Assembly (NCBI GenBank): GCA_020002185.1
Contig: CM034531.1
Location: 80,407,738 to 80,471,737 of the forward strand
Source: Paraescarpia echinospica
Lineage: Eukaryota; Annelida; Polychaeta; Sabellida; Siboglinidae
Length of the DNA: 64,000 nt
Reading direction: 5' to 3'
Shown here piece after piece: positions 1 to 12,900 of this stretch (its first letter is position 1; each line of letters opens with the position of its first letter). Under the pieces are notes generated by a model. It saw only the letters and a list, made by a program, of their open reading frames with translations, was not told where the DNA came from and searched no databases. Made by a program: the position numbers and the translations under genes.

Positions 1-127
1 AACTGGTGTTTAATACTCTGCATCAGTAAAACAGCGTATAGTTGGAAACTTAAAGTGATAAAAGGTCACATATTTATATGTCCATCTCATCCATTTCAAT
101 TGTGTCAGATTTAAAATAAATTTCAGC

Positions 128-408
128 TTGCAGGAAGAGCAGCATCATGGAGCGCCTGACCTTGACTGGAATGGCCTTGAGTATGTCTGCCTGAGTGCCT
201 CCATGGAGAAGTTGGCCAGTTCTTGTTTTACTTGACGGGAGACCGGAGACAGTTGCGAGAACATTGCTGGGAGCGCCCTCTGGCCATGGGCCTGTCAGAA
301 CAGCACATTCCTAAATACCACGAAAATATCTACAAACGTGCCGCGTATTATGTATTGATTGGTTCCGTGAATGAAGATATGCAGACATTCAACACGTTGT
401 TAATTTAA
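128..408 (+). CDS. 3'-terminal coding exon of an unrecognised gene, frameshifted
   Basis: Two overlapping open frames join into one plausible terminal exon. The first follows an AG acceptor (ttgcag at 128-133, or tttcag at 121-126) and reads EEQHHGAPDLDWNGLEYVC; it hits a stop soon after MEKL. The second continues from about 214 as GQFLFYLTGDRRQ and on to HIPKYHENIYK, ending with TAA at 406-408. One missing base in the GG run near 214-217 would explain the switch, so this is either an assembly indel or a real mutation. Two AATAAA signals follow at 421 and 432. I do not recognise the family. The upstream exons lie outside the window, and the gene converges on PMS1. Confidence 0.5.
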
Positions 409-420
409 AGTTGTGTTGTG

Positions 421-437
421 AATAAAAAGGAAATAAA
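421..437 (+). promoter_or_regulatory. Poly(A) signals of the left-edge plus-strand gene
   Basis: AATAAA occurs at 421-426 and again at 432-437, 13 to 24 bp after the stop codon at 408. This supports 128-408 as a last exon. Confidence 0.5.
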
Positions 438-467
438 CAGAGATGATGTATAGGAAAGCTTGTATAA

Positions 468-473
468 TTTATT
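468..473 (-). promoter_or_regulatory. Candidate poly(A) signal of PMS1
   Basis: TTTATT on the plus strand reads AATAAA on the minus strand, about 375 bp beyond the PMS1 stop at 850-852. It lies about 30 bp from the oppositely oriented signals at 421-437, so the two genes would end tail to tail. Confidence 0.4.
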
Positions 474-849
474 AATTGGATTTAGTTAATAATAAGGAAT
501 GTAACTGATTATGACAAAATTACAAATGTCTACATACACATGCAACAAGTGATATTCACACCATAACTGTTTGCATACAACTACTTGTCACACAAGAATA
601 CAAAACTAGTTGAAAACAGCTGCAGTGGTGATGGTCAAATTATAAACATTAAACACCATATGAAAGATGGATATAATAACAATTCAACATTCTTGTGTGG
701 CAGAAGAAATAATTTAGTTACCAAATGTATGGTTTCACCTTACAATTACACTCTTTCCTTGGCAATGAACTAAACAACCAAACCAATATTAAACTATCAT
801 ACTTATTAGATGTACAGCCAAGTGAAAGTGTTAAGAATGTGCAAAAAAA

Positions 850-961
850 TCACAAAGGATGACTGTTTACTGGGCTCAACTTTCTCTTCTTCCTACACAA
901 CTGTGCCTGGGCGGGTGTGCTCAACTTAAGTTGCTTCTGTGATGACATTTCATCCTTATAT
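850..961 (-). CDS. PMS1: PMS1 exon 11 (terminal): end of HMG box, basic tail, stop
   Basis: It follows the acceptor cttcttgtag. The leading A completes an AG-A arginine codon, then YKDEM continues the HMG box without a break. After a Gln/Ser-rich stretch comes RKKRKLSP, a nuclear-localisation-like patch, and TGA at 850-852. A weak donor (GTAAAC after the SP codons) could splice to further exons, but none are visible to the left. Confidence 0.75.
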
Positions 962-3900
962 CTACAAGAAGCACAACGGAATCAACAAAATAATACTGAT
1001 CGTCTAATGGAAGAAAAACAAGTTAAATTACATTGCTTGTGTAAATATGTTTCTGTTAACCAATATTATCAGTTCTATGTAAAATAAATGTTCTTGTTCT
1101 TAGAAAACCAAACAACGATTATGATCCTAGGTTTAATGGGTCATAGCAATATGTTTACATCGCCACTAATATATACACAACTTTACGTAATCATTCTTGT
1201 TATATTCAGAATGTTTATCTTTCCATATGAATTAAGTACATGTTACATCATAACTAGTAAAAAACTAATTACTAATTATATAACACTAAATGCCAAAAAT
1301 GGACAGATATAAAACCATCCTTATGCACCATTACAACCACAACCATACACACATTTATTTATTCTTACATTTCTAGGCAACAAATCTAAAAATACATATA
1401 TATTTCACACCTCTGCGTATCTGCTGCTGCCATGGTTTCATACTGTTTTCTTTCCTCTGCACTGAGAGAATTCCATTTTTCCGCAACAAATTTTGCAATT
1501 TCCTGGAAGTTGGCGCCACTGTTCTCTGCTGCAACTAAACATAAATTGTCATCATGGGACATGGACTTTAATCAACTTGTAGTGTCTGTGTTTGTTGTGT
1601 ATCTTATTAGGGCAAACAGGCTATTTTATTGTGTTCTTTACAGACAGTTCATCACAGCCAGGTGTTCATAATAGCCAGAGGTAGATTGCAAAGACACAGC
1701 AACTGTTCCACAAGAATGTTTCATGAACCACATTGAAGTTGAAAACAACAATCATTCTTACAATAGGACTGTTCATGAACAACATCAAAGTCAGACGAAA
1801 GTACATCGATTGTTCTTACATTGGAATATCTGAGTCAGACAAAAACACAAAAATTGTGCTTACAATGGGACCGTTTATAAAGACATCAAAGTCAGATGAA
1901 AAGAACAATTGTTCTGTTCATGAACCAGAACAAAGCCAGATGAAAACAAGAAAGTCGGATAAAAACAACAACCATTCTGATAACGGAATGGTTCATGAAC
2001 GACATCAAAGTCAGATGAACATAACAATCATTCTTATAATGGAATGGTTCGTGAACCACAATTAAACAGACACAAAGACCACCCACCCTTTGATCTCATT
2101 TCTTTGCAGAAGAAAATGTACGACGTGCTTGGTCTCTTTATCATATGACCTTCAACTACGTCATGCAGAGTCATCTGTCTATCCTAAAGTGCAAAATAAT
2201 AACACTGGAAATTATTGTGATAACTTTTATCATAAAAATGGAATGCATAATAATGTTCACAATTTACTGAAAAGTCTAGGATATTTTTCCGCTGTACTGG
2301 ACAGACGTTTGAACACTTATGGGTAGCTACTACCCGAAAACAGCCATATAACAAATATGCCATATCTCTGTATATACTGAACATATATTAACCAAATTTT
2401 GAATACTAACTGCATAAGTGAATGGTATATGATGTGTGAAATATGGGCTCATTTGCCTGTGTATTGCCATGACAATGAATGTTTCTAGTCAGATGGATTT
2501 TCATGTCCTTGAAAATTATTCTGGGCTAACAACTGTATGTGTGATCATGCAACTGTTAAGAATCATTAGCTAGAAGGCTCCTCTCTCAGATAAGGTGGTT
2601 TTTGGCAAGGATACCTGGATACCTTACTGACTGTTTTTCAGCTTTTAACATTTTTCAAAACGTCTTAAAAAATGCTCAAACCTAAAGTCCCATCTCACAG
2701 CAGTTATTGCAGTCAGATTTCCTTACCCAAAAACACCTTATCTGACAGAGGGGCATTCTAGCAAATGCTTCTTGACAATTGCATGATCACACATGCAATT
2801 TTGTTGGCTCAGAATAATTTTCAAGGATGCATGCCTGTCTGTCATACTAGAATCATTCATTCCCATGGTAATACACACACATGTTCCACATATCATCTAC
2901 TATTCATTTAACTAATTAGTACTCCAAATTTGGTTAAGATAGGTTTAGTATTAAGAGAGATATGGTCTATGGCTGTTTTCAGGTAGTGGCTGCACCGGCT
3001 ATTATATGCTTCTTTTGAATTAATAATTTCTAATATAAGTTTTGAAGATAAGCTAACCATTTTTTTTTAGAGTTTGCCCCAGATACTAAACAATACTCCA
3101 GACCAAAAAGAATTGATTTTTATGTTGTTTAGAGATATTTAAATGTGTTTAAAGACAATTAAAAAATATGTAAAAAATCACCTTAAAATGGCATTTTATT
3201 TCATTTTGAGAAACTCCCCAAAAGAAAAATGTTATGGTTGTAAGTACAAACATGTTACTGACATTCGTACAGGTTTTTTTTGTAAACAAATGCATATTAA
3301 GTTTGATGCAGCTTCATAAAATTTTGCTACAATGTTGAAAGACAGAAAAAGTCAGTACTGCATTTTTGGCACGACCCCTTCACCAAGCATAAAACCATCC
3401 CGTGCAATTTTGGGTAAACACAAGTCGAGTTCTTATGCCAAGTTATGGCTTTGTAAGTATTGTAGTTTTTTTTAATAAAAAGTTACATTAAGTAATACTT
3501 CCTGGTTGTTACCAATAATAAAAGTGTCACCAGATGCTTAGAAATGTTACTTTTTTACTGGCATGTGGATTATTTCAACACAATTTGTTAGACACTTCTA
3601 TTACTAAGATTTCCCCCCAAGGTTTTCCCGCCAAGTTGTCTCATGATATTGTGTTACGAAGGGCCATGTGTTGAACTTGTTGTGGTAGACAAGATTGACT
3701 GACACCTGCTGGGGTCAGTCACATGTCACTGCAAATGGCGGCTGAGGTTGGGCATTATCAGAGAATTAACAAAACTACAGCCAGTATTTGGTGATTTGAC
3801 AGCGTGATGTATTTAGGTAATTATAATACAACAGCATAGTGGCATGAGAATAACCAGACTATTATGATCTGCATTCATGGTGAATGAATTTATGTTTGAA

Positions 3901-6900
3901 CTGGGCTGACGTGATCGTCACTATGGAAACATCGTCAGTTTCCAAGAATCTGAAGGGACTTTCCACACACTAAAAATACTAGTTTTTAAAGGACTGATTG
4001 GTGATATATGGTGATAGTGCCTTGGCTTTTTTAATAGTACACATGTTCATACTGACACCTACTAACGTTCTATGAAGAAAAAAATAAAGAAATCAACTGA
4101 CATGATAGCCAGTGCAGCTACCTTAATACATAAACCATCGCGCCTTTTATATTAATATTTAAAATGCATATTAAAATGTTATTTTAAATATTTATTTGTA
4201 CGAGTTCAGCTTTTGATGCAACACAAATAAAATGATACTGTCTAATACAGTACTTGTGTCAGCCTACACCATGTGTGCAATAAATGTTAAATCACCTGAA
4301 GCATAGGTTGCTACTGCATTGTTCTTCCTACATATGATTCGTGCAGTGCGCATTAGAATGTGCGAGTTAAAAATGTTCTTATGTAGCACAGCATCCAGTC
4401 TGTAGGACTGTTGAAAACGTTTGATATTATACTCCATGGGAGCCTGTTCAATCGAACATCACCTCAACTTCTCTGGGAAACATTCAGCCATGTTGCATTA
4501 CTGTACTAAGACCACATGTACACAAGTGTCCACCGTTATCTATAGCCAGGTACTCATTCATATAGCATAGTGAACTGGAGCAGCATAGAGTGAACAAACT
4601 TGGCCAAGGTTTAAAAACAGCAGCACAGGATTTGAACCCAGGTTCTCTCGATTGAGAGTCCAATGCTCTAGCCACTGCACCACTGTGATGACGACTTGTT
4701 ACACGTCTACCCTCTGTGGGAACGCTTACTTCATCTAGCAGAGACACAAGGCAGAAGGGACATAATAAACATGAATACTTACATCTGTAGAAGGTAAACT
4801 CCTCCTCTCCTCATCCTGTCCATCCTTGATACGGGATGGTATCAACAAAGTCACTGGCTAGAAAAAAAAATGCAGTGAAATGCCAGAAGCAATGTAAATC
4901 CCAATGTTATAATTCAAAATAGAAGATTATATGAATGACAAAAACGTAGCCCTGTATAAAAGTGACAAGAATTCAACTATGGTTGCTTGTAGTGACAATA
5001 ACTTGGATAAACGTGACAGGAACTCAAACTTGGTTAAAAATGACAAGAATTCAACCTCGTGTGGCTATACGTATCAACCTCGTGTGGCTATACGTATCAA
5101 CCTCGTGTGGCTATACGTATCAACCTCGTGTGGCTATACGTATCAACCTCGTGTGGCTATACGTATCAACCTCGTGTGGTTATACGTATCAACCTCGTGT
5201 GGCTATACGTATCAACCTCGTGTGGCTATACGTATCAACCTCGTGTGGTTATACGTATCAACCTCGTGTGACTATACGTATCAACCTCGTGTGGCTATAC
5301 GTATCAACCTCGTGTGGCTATACGTATCAACCTCGTGTGGCTATACGTATCAACCTCGTGTGGCTATACGTATCAACCTCGTGTGGCTATACGTATCAAC
5401 CTCGTGTGGCTATACGTATCAACCTCGTGTGGTTATACGTATCAACCTCGTGTGGCTATACGTATCAACCTCGTGTGGCTATACGTATCAACCTCGTGTG
5501 GCTATACGTATCAACCTCGTGTGGCTATACGTATCAACCTCGTGTGGCTATACGTATCAACCTCGTGTGGCTATACGTATCAACCTCGTGTGGCTATACG
5601 TATCAACCTCGTGTGGTTATACGTATCAACGTGACAAGGTTACAGAAACTTGGTTGTAAGCTGCATTAAGACAAAATCAACCATGGCTGTACTAAAGTGA
5701 TAAAAACTCAAAAAATGTAGTTGTAAGTTACTTATAAAGTCACAATTGCTTGAAAGTCACAAGAAGTGAATTCTGCTTAAAATGACAATAACTCATCCTT
5801 GGTTTCTAAGTTGAAAGAACTCAAACTTAACTGAAAGTCACAAGAGTGCGACTATGGTTGTGACAAAAACGGTAATGATTTTAGGTTATTATGTCAGCCA
5901 TGATACGAACACAAACCTGCGCAGTTCGACCGTCTCTCTCCACCACAGCCTCTCCTCGACTCCATTTCTCTCCACCATTTCTTTCTTCTCTTCTACATCC
6001 AATATCCCTCAAAGGAACCTCACTACGACCTTCATCTTCCTTTGCCGGGGCACCGTTTAGACATCCTCCACCATTTCTCTTGAACAGGTCCTCACAAATT
6101 TCACTTGATGTTTCGACTCCACCAGGTGACAGTACTGTGGTTTGTCTCGCTTCTGCTGCCAAGTGTTCCATTACAGCAATGTCAAGGTCATCGTCAAGCA
6201 GGTTGAAATCGACACTCTGCATGGAGTTGAGACTATCATCCGCTGAGGGACAGCATGCAGACGAAGTTGAAACATCTCGATTGTCACTTGTATCCCGATG
6301 TACGGAGTCTATGGATGACGAGTGTGCATCCTGGAACAGTTGCTTTGGGTGTGACTCGATTGCATCTGGATGCAGATGCTGTAAACGAGCGTCTTCATTA
6401 TGTGTTGGCGTGAATGTCGCACCATGGGAAATGAACGTATTCGAGTTGTTATTGATCGCCTCCAGTGCGAACACAGACTCATAACCTGAGCAACTCTGGA
6501 CGTTTCTTTCAATTTCACCGCTCTGAGTCATCATAATACTGATCTCGTCACTCGTTGGTTTCTGACCGTCTGAACAAGACAATTCATCTCCAAGTTCACC
6601 AATGTTATTTGTGCTATGGGACACATCGTCTGTTGATTCACACGGATCTGTGTCCTGAGGCAGTGGCTGCTTCCTACAGTTGCTGTCTCCCACTGCCTTC
6701 AGTGGCCCGTACACTTCCACAAATAGTTCCGCCATGAACTTCAGAAATGAATTCTGCAAAAATATTTATTTAAATGATCTTAGCAAGATGGAGATAATAA
6801 ATATAAAAATGGGCCAAGTGGCCCTGAAGTCCTTTGGACTAATACGTCTATATGTGACCCCGGCTGACCAAATGAGTGATAAGTCGATGAATTATGACTG

Positions 6901-9900
6901 CTACAAAAATTGGCGAAGTTATGGAGCATTGAACATGGTAGGGGTCAAAAAGTGAAAATGAAGAAAACGGCTGTTGAAGTTTTACATTATATATGCAAAT
7001 GGATTGCATGGAAATATTACATGCACAACATTCAAATGTGGCACACAGTATGTAATATGTATGTTATGTTGCAATAATACACTGGAAGTACAAATGTGCT
7101 GCTACAAAGACTTATCAAGTTATGCCAGATTATGTCTTTATGTGTAAAACTAAGAGGACAGATTATTTGGGAGCAAAAGGTAGACTCACTGTTTGACACA
7201 GTTTAAAACCTACAGGCAACTGTCCAGTTTAACAGGGGTCTAGTGGCTTAATGCTGTCTGTTGACACAAGCTACTGCCAGTGACCAATTACAGATTAGTC
7301 ACAGTTTCCATCAAACAATAGCAGGCAGAGAATCTTAGCTCCTCAGCTGGGTGTAATACACAACCAGAGCCACCAGTGATTCATGGTCAAGTAGATTAGC
7401 TCAATGCACCAACTAAGACAATACACAACACTGTGAGTGACAGTGTCCAGAGTTAGGCCTAAGCAGTGTCCTCATTGCTGAATAGATCAATTAAACCTGC
7501 CAAGTGGGTGACATTCTGCACAAGTGTTCATTAATCCTTAGTGATTGTTCAGAACACCAGACTGACCACATACCTAAACAAAGCGAATGTAATAGGTGAA
7601 GAACAGGCAGTGTTCAGATAGGGGTATTGGTTGAATTGTATTTGTCTCAACGCAAAAGGCTTTATTGTGCCTTCATCGATTATAAGGAAGCAATTGATTT
7701 AGTAGACCGGTCCTCACTGTGGTCTAAGATAATTTCATGCGGTATTAATGGTAATGTGTTGCAAGTTGTATACAACATGTACAAAAATGCTAAATCATGT
7801 ATAAATCAGGGCCAGGCTGTGTCAGCCTTCTTCTCATGTGATGTAGAGGCATGGCAAGGAGAAAACTTGTGTCCTTTGTTATTTGCTATTTACCTGAATC
7901 ATTTTGAACACTGTTAGTCACAATTATAATGAACTTGACATGGCAGCTGGTGAAATTTACAACAACCTTAGTGATGATGATGTAGAAAATGTATGTTCTA
8001 CTATATGCTGATGACACTAGAATGATTCAATCAAATACAGATTTCTTGCTTGTGTATAGCAGAACTACGTCAACTCTTCTAATGGTTGACATTTGATTGT
8101 TTCAGCTTTCAACAATATTGTGAATCTGTAATTATTAGTCTATATTGATATAATTGATTTACACAGTACCATGTCTACACAAGGCATGGCAAGCGTAAAC
8201 AGAACAGTAGAATGCATTTGATATCAATAAAGTGTAGGATATTTCACTCTATAGTTGTCCAGAATATTAATTTTCTATGTGTGTCACCTACAGGTGAAAG
8301 AATATTAATTTTCTATGTTTGTCACCTACAGGTTTCTACAGACTATACATCTTTAACCAATAGACACCAGTCACACCATTTTATAATAATTAAATGAACA
8401 TCAAAATAAACACAACTTGCAATTATAGAAAATCAATAGTTTTGAAGATACAGTTTAAAAGTTTTAGGCAATTGTTCAGTCTAACAGGGGTCAAGTGTGT
8501 CTACTTTGCCTGGACCCTGTGGCCAATTAAAGATTAGTCAAGGTCTCAATGGAACACTAGCACTAGGCTGCAGAGTTTAGTCATGCTGCTGGCTTTCTGG
8601 CACATTAAACAAAATCTACTGTTGGGGGTGGTCTCAAGGGACCTTCTCAAAACCAAATCACTAGATAATGTAAAACTTTTGCACTTTGGGGGCCCCTTAG
8701 AATAATTCAATCAAATACAGATTTCTTGTATATAGTGGCAGCACCCTAAGATACATCTATGCAAAATTACAAAAAAAGTTGCTGAACAGTTTTTGAAAAA
8801 ATAGGCAAAATGTTACATTTTTACCAGTTTTTGGGTCCTTGGAGGCCCTAGGGAGCCCTTAAAACGATTCAATCAAATACAGATTTCTCGTGCATAGTGT
8901 ATGTGCCCTAAGATATGTCTATGCAAAATTAGAAAAAAAGTTGCTGAACGGTTTCTGAGATACGGCAGCTAACGGCGGACAGTAGACGCAGAGTGATGGC
9001 AAGTCCCTTGGACCTTCAGCCAAAGGACTAAAAATATATGCACACAGTACAATATTTCTTTTATTTGCACTAATCATAAATATACACACACTTGTTTGAA
9101 AGGAAGCTATACCCTTAGTGATTGTAACACAATTTTGTTATTTCATTGAAGTAATTTGTTAAACCAATCTTATAAACTGATATTACTATTTATCAGGGAC
9201 AAAAACCTTTATGAAATGGACGTTAGGTTTGATAACACTTCATTTTAATTTGTTTCTCTTTATTTTCTGGAAATATGAACTATGTGGATATCATATCAAA
9301 AAACGTTTTTAAACAGATGATGGAAACCGACAAACCTTTTCGTGTAGCATGACTTTTGTTTTGTTGGGGTCAACATTCACGTCAACAGATGATGGCGTGA
9401 CAATGACGCTGATAAATGCCATTGGCACCCGGCTATTGTCACAGCCTGTTGCGTTGCTATAGTAACGTCGGAGTAACTGTAAACAACAGACAGTCAGACT
9501 AGTGATTTAATTCCACCAGTTTGTGTTTGGCTCCGATCTAACAAAATTATGTTGGACTGTCATGTCTCTTATATTTATCTTCTTCATTTTATTTTGAGGT
9601 AACATTCTTGATTTCTGTAGCACACATAATGCGAGGATTTAGTACGGTACAACATGTTTTAAATGTTCAGATAGGAAGGCTAAAAAAGTAAAGGTAATTC
9701 TTATATAGCGCAGTATCCAGACCTCAAGAACGCCCAAAGCGCATTACACTTTACTCCCTGGCAGACCTTTTCAATCGAACACCATCTCGACTTCTCTGGA
9801 ATTAATGCGCGAAGACTATTCGTACACAAGTATCCACCACTGTCTATAGCCAGGTACTCATTCATACAGCTGAGTAAACTGGAACAACGTAGAATGAACG

Positions 9901-12900
9901 AACTTGCCCAAGGTTCAACACCGCAGCACAGGATTAGAACCTGGTTTCTCTCGGTCGAGAGTCTGAAGCTCTAGCCACTGCACCACAGCGCTCCACAAGG
10001 CTAGTCTTATTCCATTTCTTAACAAGAAAATAAACTGATTTCTTCTATCAACTCCTTAATCACAGCAAGACATTTTGCATTAATTCAATATCTGTAAACA
10101 AATTGTAAAGAAATCATACACTGGTTCTCTATTAGAATGTCAGTACTCCTATCAAAATATCAATAAAACGTACAGTAAGAAACGTGGATACAATAAAATA
10201 TTTTTTTTTTTACAAATATTCTTACTTGGAAGTAAAATAGCCTGGATGACACACTGGATTTTTTTTGCAATGAAACTCACCTTTTCAACATCTTTCATAA
10301 CAACTGGTCTCTTATTGACAAATAAGAAACATCGGTCATTTGATGTACGTGCCAACTGTCCAGCAGATGGCGCTGATTTGTTCAGAAGAAAGCACTCAAC
10401 GTCAAACTGAAAAACATATGCATCCAACACCTGTAATTAAATATTATGACAAATCAGTTCAAATATTCAATATCTGGTAATTTATGCATGTTAAATAAAA
10501 TATCTCTGTTGATATTCTCTCCTGTCTTACGGTGACCACAACAAATTTGCGAGATCTTCTTCCACTCAAGTACAGGCCTCTTGTTTGAGTACTAGCGTGC
10601 TGTGTGCTTCGCAGCAGAGGGAAGCAGAATAAAAAACAACTTTAAAATCCAGTGTGAAAAAAAGAACAGTGCAGTACTGTCTTTTTTGTTTGTTTATTTC
10701 TCTTCTATCGTACTTTGATCATCTGGAGGTCCTGTCTGAAGGATTCCAGACTGTCCAGAGTTATGAGTTCTGTAGGTAGGGCGTTCCATAGCCTGGTGGT
10801 GTCTGGGAAGAACAACTGTTGGTATGATGTCAGTCTCGTATGCGGAATATTGTATTTAAGATCATGGCCTCTTCTTGATGTAGAGAGTGACGACAGATAA
10901 TCTTCAAGGTCAATGTCAACCAGCTTGTTGGCAGCACGACAGAAGAGTGTTACTTTTGCCCGTGCTCGTCACTCCTGTAGGGTTTGTAGGTTTTGCTCCT
11001 CCAGCATGGCTGTCACTGCTGTAGGGGCTGTACTCACGCTTTATGAAGTGCGCTGATCTTCTTTGCACGGCTTCTAACCTGTTGATGTTTTTATGAGTGT
11101 AAGGATCCCATGCTGGAGAAGCATACTCTAGGATGGGTCTGACTAACTTTGTATATCCTTGTGCTCTTGTTTTCATCGGGCATGCACTGATGTTTCTTTG
11201 AAGGAATGCCATTATTCGGTCGGCTTTCTTTGCGATAGTATTCACATGTGTGTTCCAAGGTAGCTTCTTGTGAATTGCAACGCCCAAGTACGTAGCTGAG
11301 TCGACTGTGTCCAGTAACTGCGTGTGGATTCTGTATGAGGTAGCAGTAGGTCTCGTCTTGTTCGTGACTTGTATAACTTTACATGTTCCTGGATAGAAGT
11401 CCATGTGCCAGTCCTCTTCCCACTTCTACAGATTGTCCAGGTCTTGTTGAAGTGCTGCACATTCATTGTTGTTGTTGATAATTCTGTACACAATGCTGTC
11501 ATCAAATTGTCTGGTGGTCGATGACTGCACAACATCTGGTAAGTCATTGATGTAAGCAAGAAATAGCATATCTTTATCTAGTGGTAACATTTCTGCTGTA
11601 ACCTTTGCTTTACCACTCACCCTTGGCAGACATGTTTATTTTAATATTATTTACACTTTTCTGTGGTGCATTTAGCCATGCTGCAATTACCATGCAAAAA
11701 ACTATTCGTACACAAAAATCCACCACCTGTCCTTAGCCAGGTACTCATTACACTGCCGTATAGACTGGAGCAACATGGAGTCAATGAACTTGCCCATGCT
11801 TCAAAATGGCAACAAAAGGAGGCGAACCCGGATTACCTCGATTGCGAGTCAGATCTAGACTGCGATGGGAGGACTGTGTAAAGAGTGACTTGGAAGGATA
11901 GGGAATGGAGAACGAGAGCGAAAGACAGAGGGGAATGGAGACAGTTGGTGGAGAGAACAGTGCAAGATCAGTGAGGGAAAAGAAGAAAAAAGATAACTGA
12001 AATCGAGGAATGGGATCGAGGCCAGCCTAACCCTGATGACAGGGAATCGGGAGGAGAACAACAACGTGTTCAATGTTCCACGTACCTCCTGCTGTTGTCT
12101 CTTGATATGTGTCATGTGACCCAGCACCGCTGTGCCCCACGCCCCGAGCAGCGCCTCCCGGTGGTCTGTCACGGCACCCTTCTGCCAAATCACACATTTG
12201 TTGTGGCGCAACTCGAAACGGACTCGCGGGTAGATGATACCATAAGTGATGACCAGATCTTCTACCCGTTTCAGTTCCTCCTTCTGTTTACGAGCCGTGT
12301 TATAGAACTGTCTTCTAACGGGCAGGTTCTTGAAGAGGTTCGCAGCCATAACTGTTGTACCTAGAAAGAAACATACAGTATATATTTCACAACATTGCAC
12401 GAACATCTAACAGCCATGCACAGCTACCTGTCTTTCTCTTTCTATCATTACCAATCATGTCCGTGCGGGTTAAATTACACATTCCCAATTATCACTCGTC
12501 AAAGATGACGATCACTCAAACTGTATCATTCAAGTGAGATTACTTTCCCTTTTGCATGTCCCTGTTCATGATATATATTGCCATTTATTCTTTGTTACAT
12601 TTCTGAGCTCCATATCCTGGGGATAGAAGTACTGTAGATGTCAGTCATTACTACTCTATATGTGGTAAATGTATGACTGAAAAATGTTACAATTTCATAA
12701 GCAGTGTAATATATTGCCTCATTAAAACCATGCCTCATTATAACAATATGGCATTTTTTTATAAAACCAGTTGTTGTTGTGAGGCAATGCATTTTGGAGG
12801 TTGCGTATTTTTTTAATACTGCACACAAGTATTCTGTTAGGAAGATGTTACGGAGGGGTAACAGTTATTTATTACGTATGTGTACTTGTTAGCCTTCCTC

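Noticed and set aside
4931..5669. Open frames of 235-242 codons in the 23-bp array
   Set aside because: The same repeat is open in three frames; it lies within a PMS1 intron.
5891..6484. Plus-strand frame of 197 codons
   Set aside because: Shadow of PMS1 exon 7 on the other strand, which has splice sites and the correct phase.
10407..10430. Longer form of PMS1 exon 5 starting after ttaattacag
   Set aside because: It keeps the frame and cannot be excluded, but the extra residues (VLDAYVFQ) do not fit the family and the inner acceptor tttttcag is stronger.
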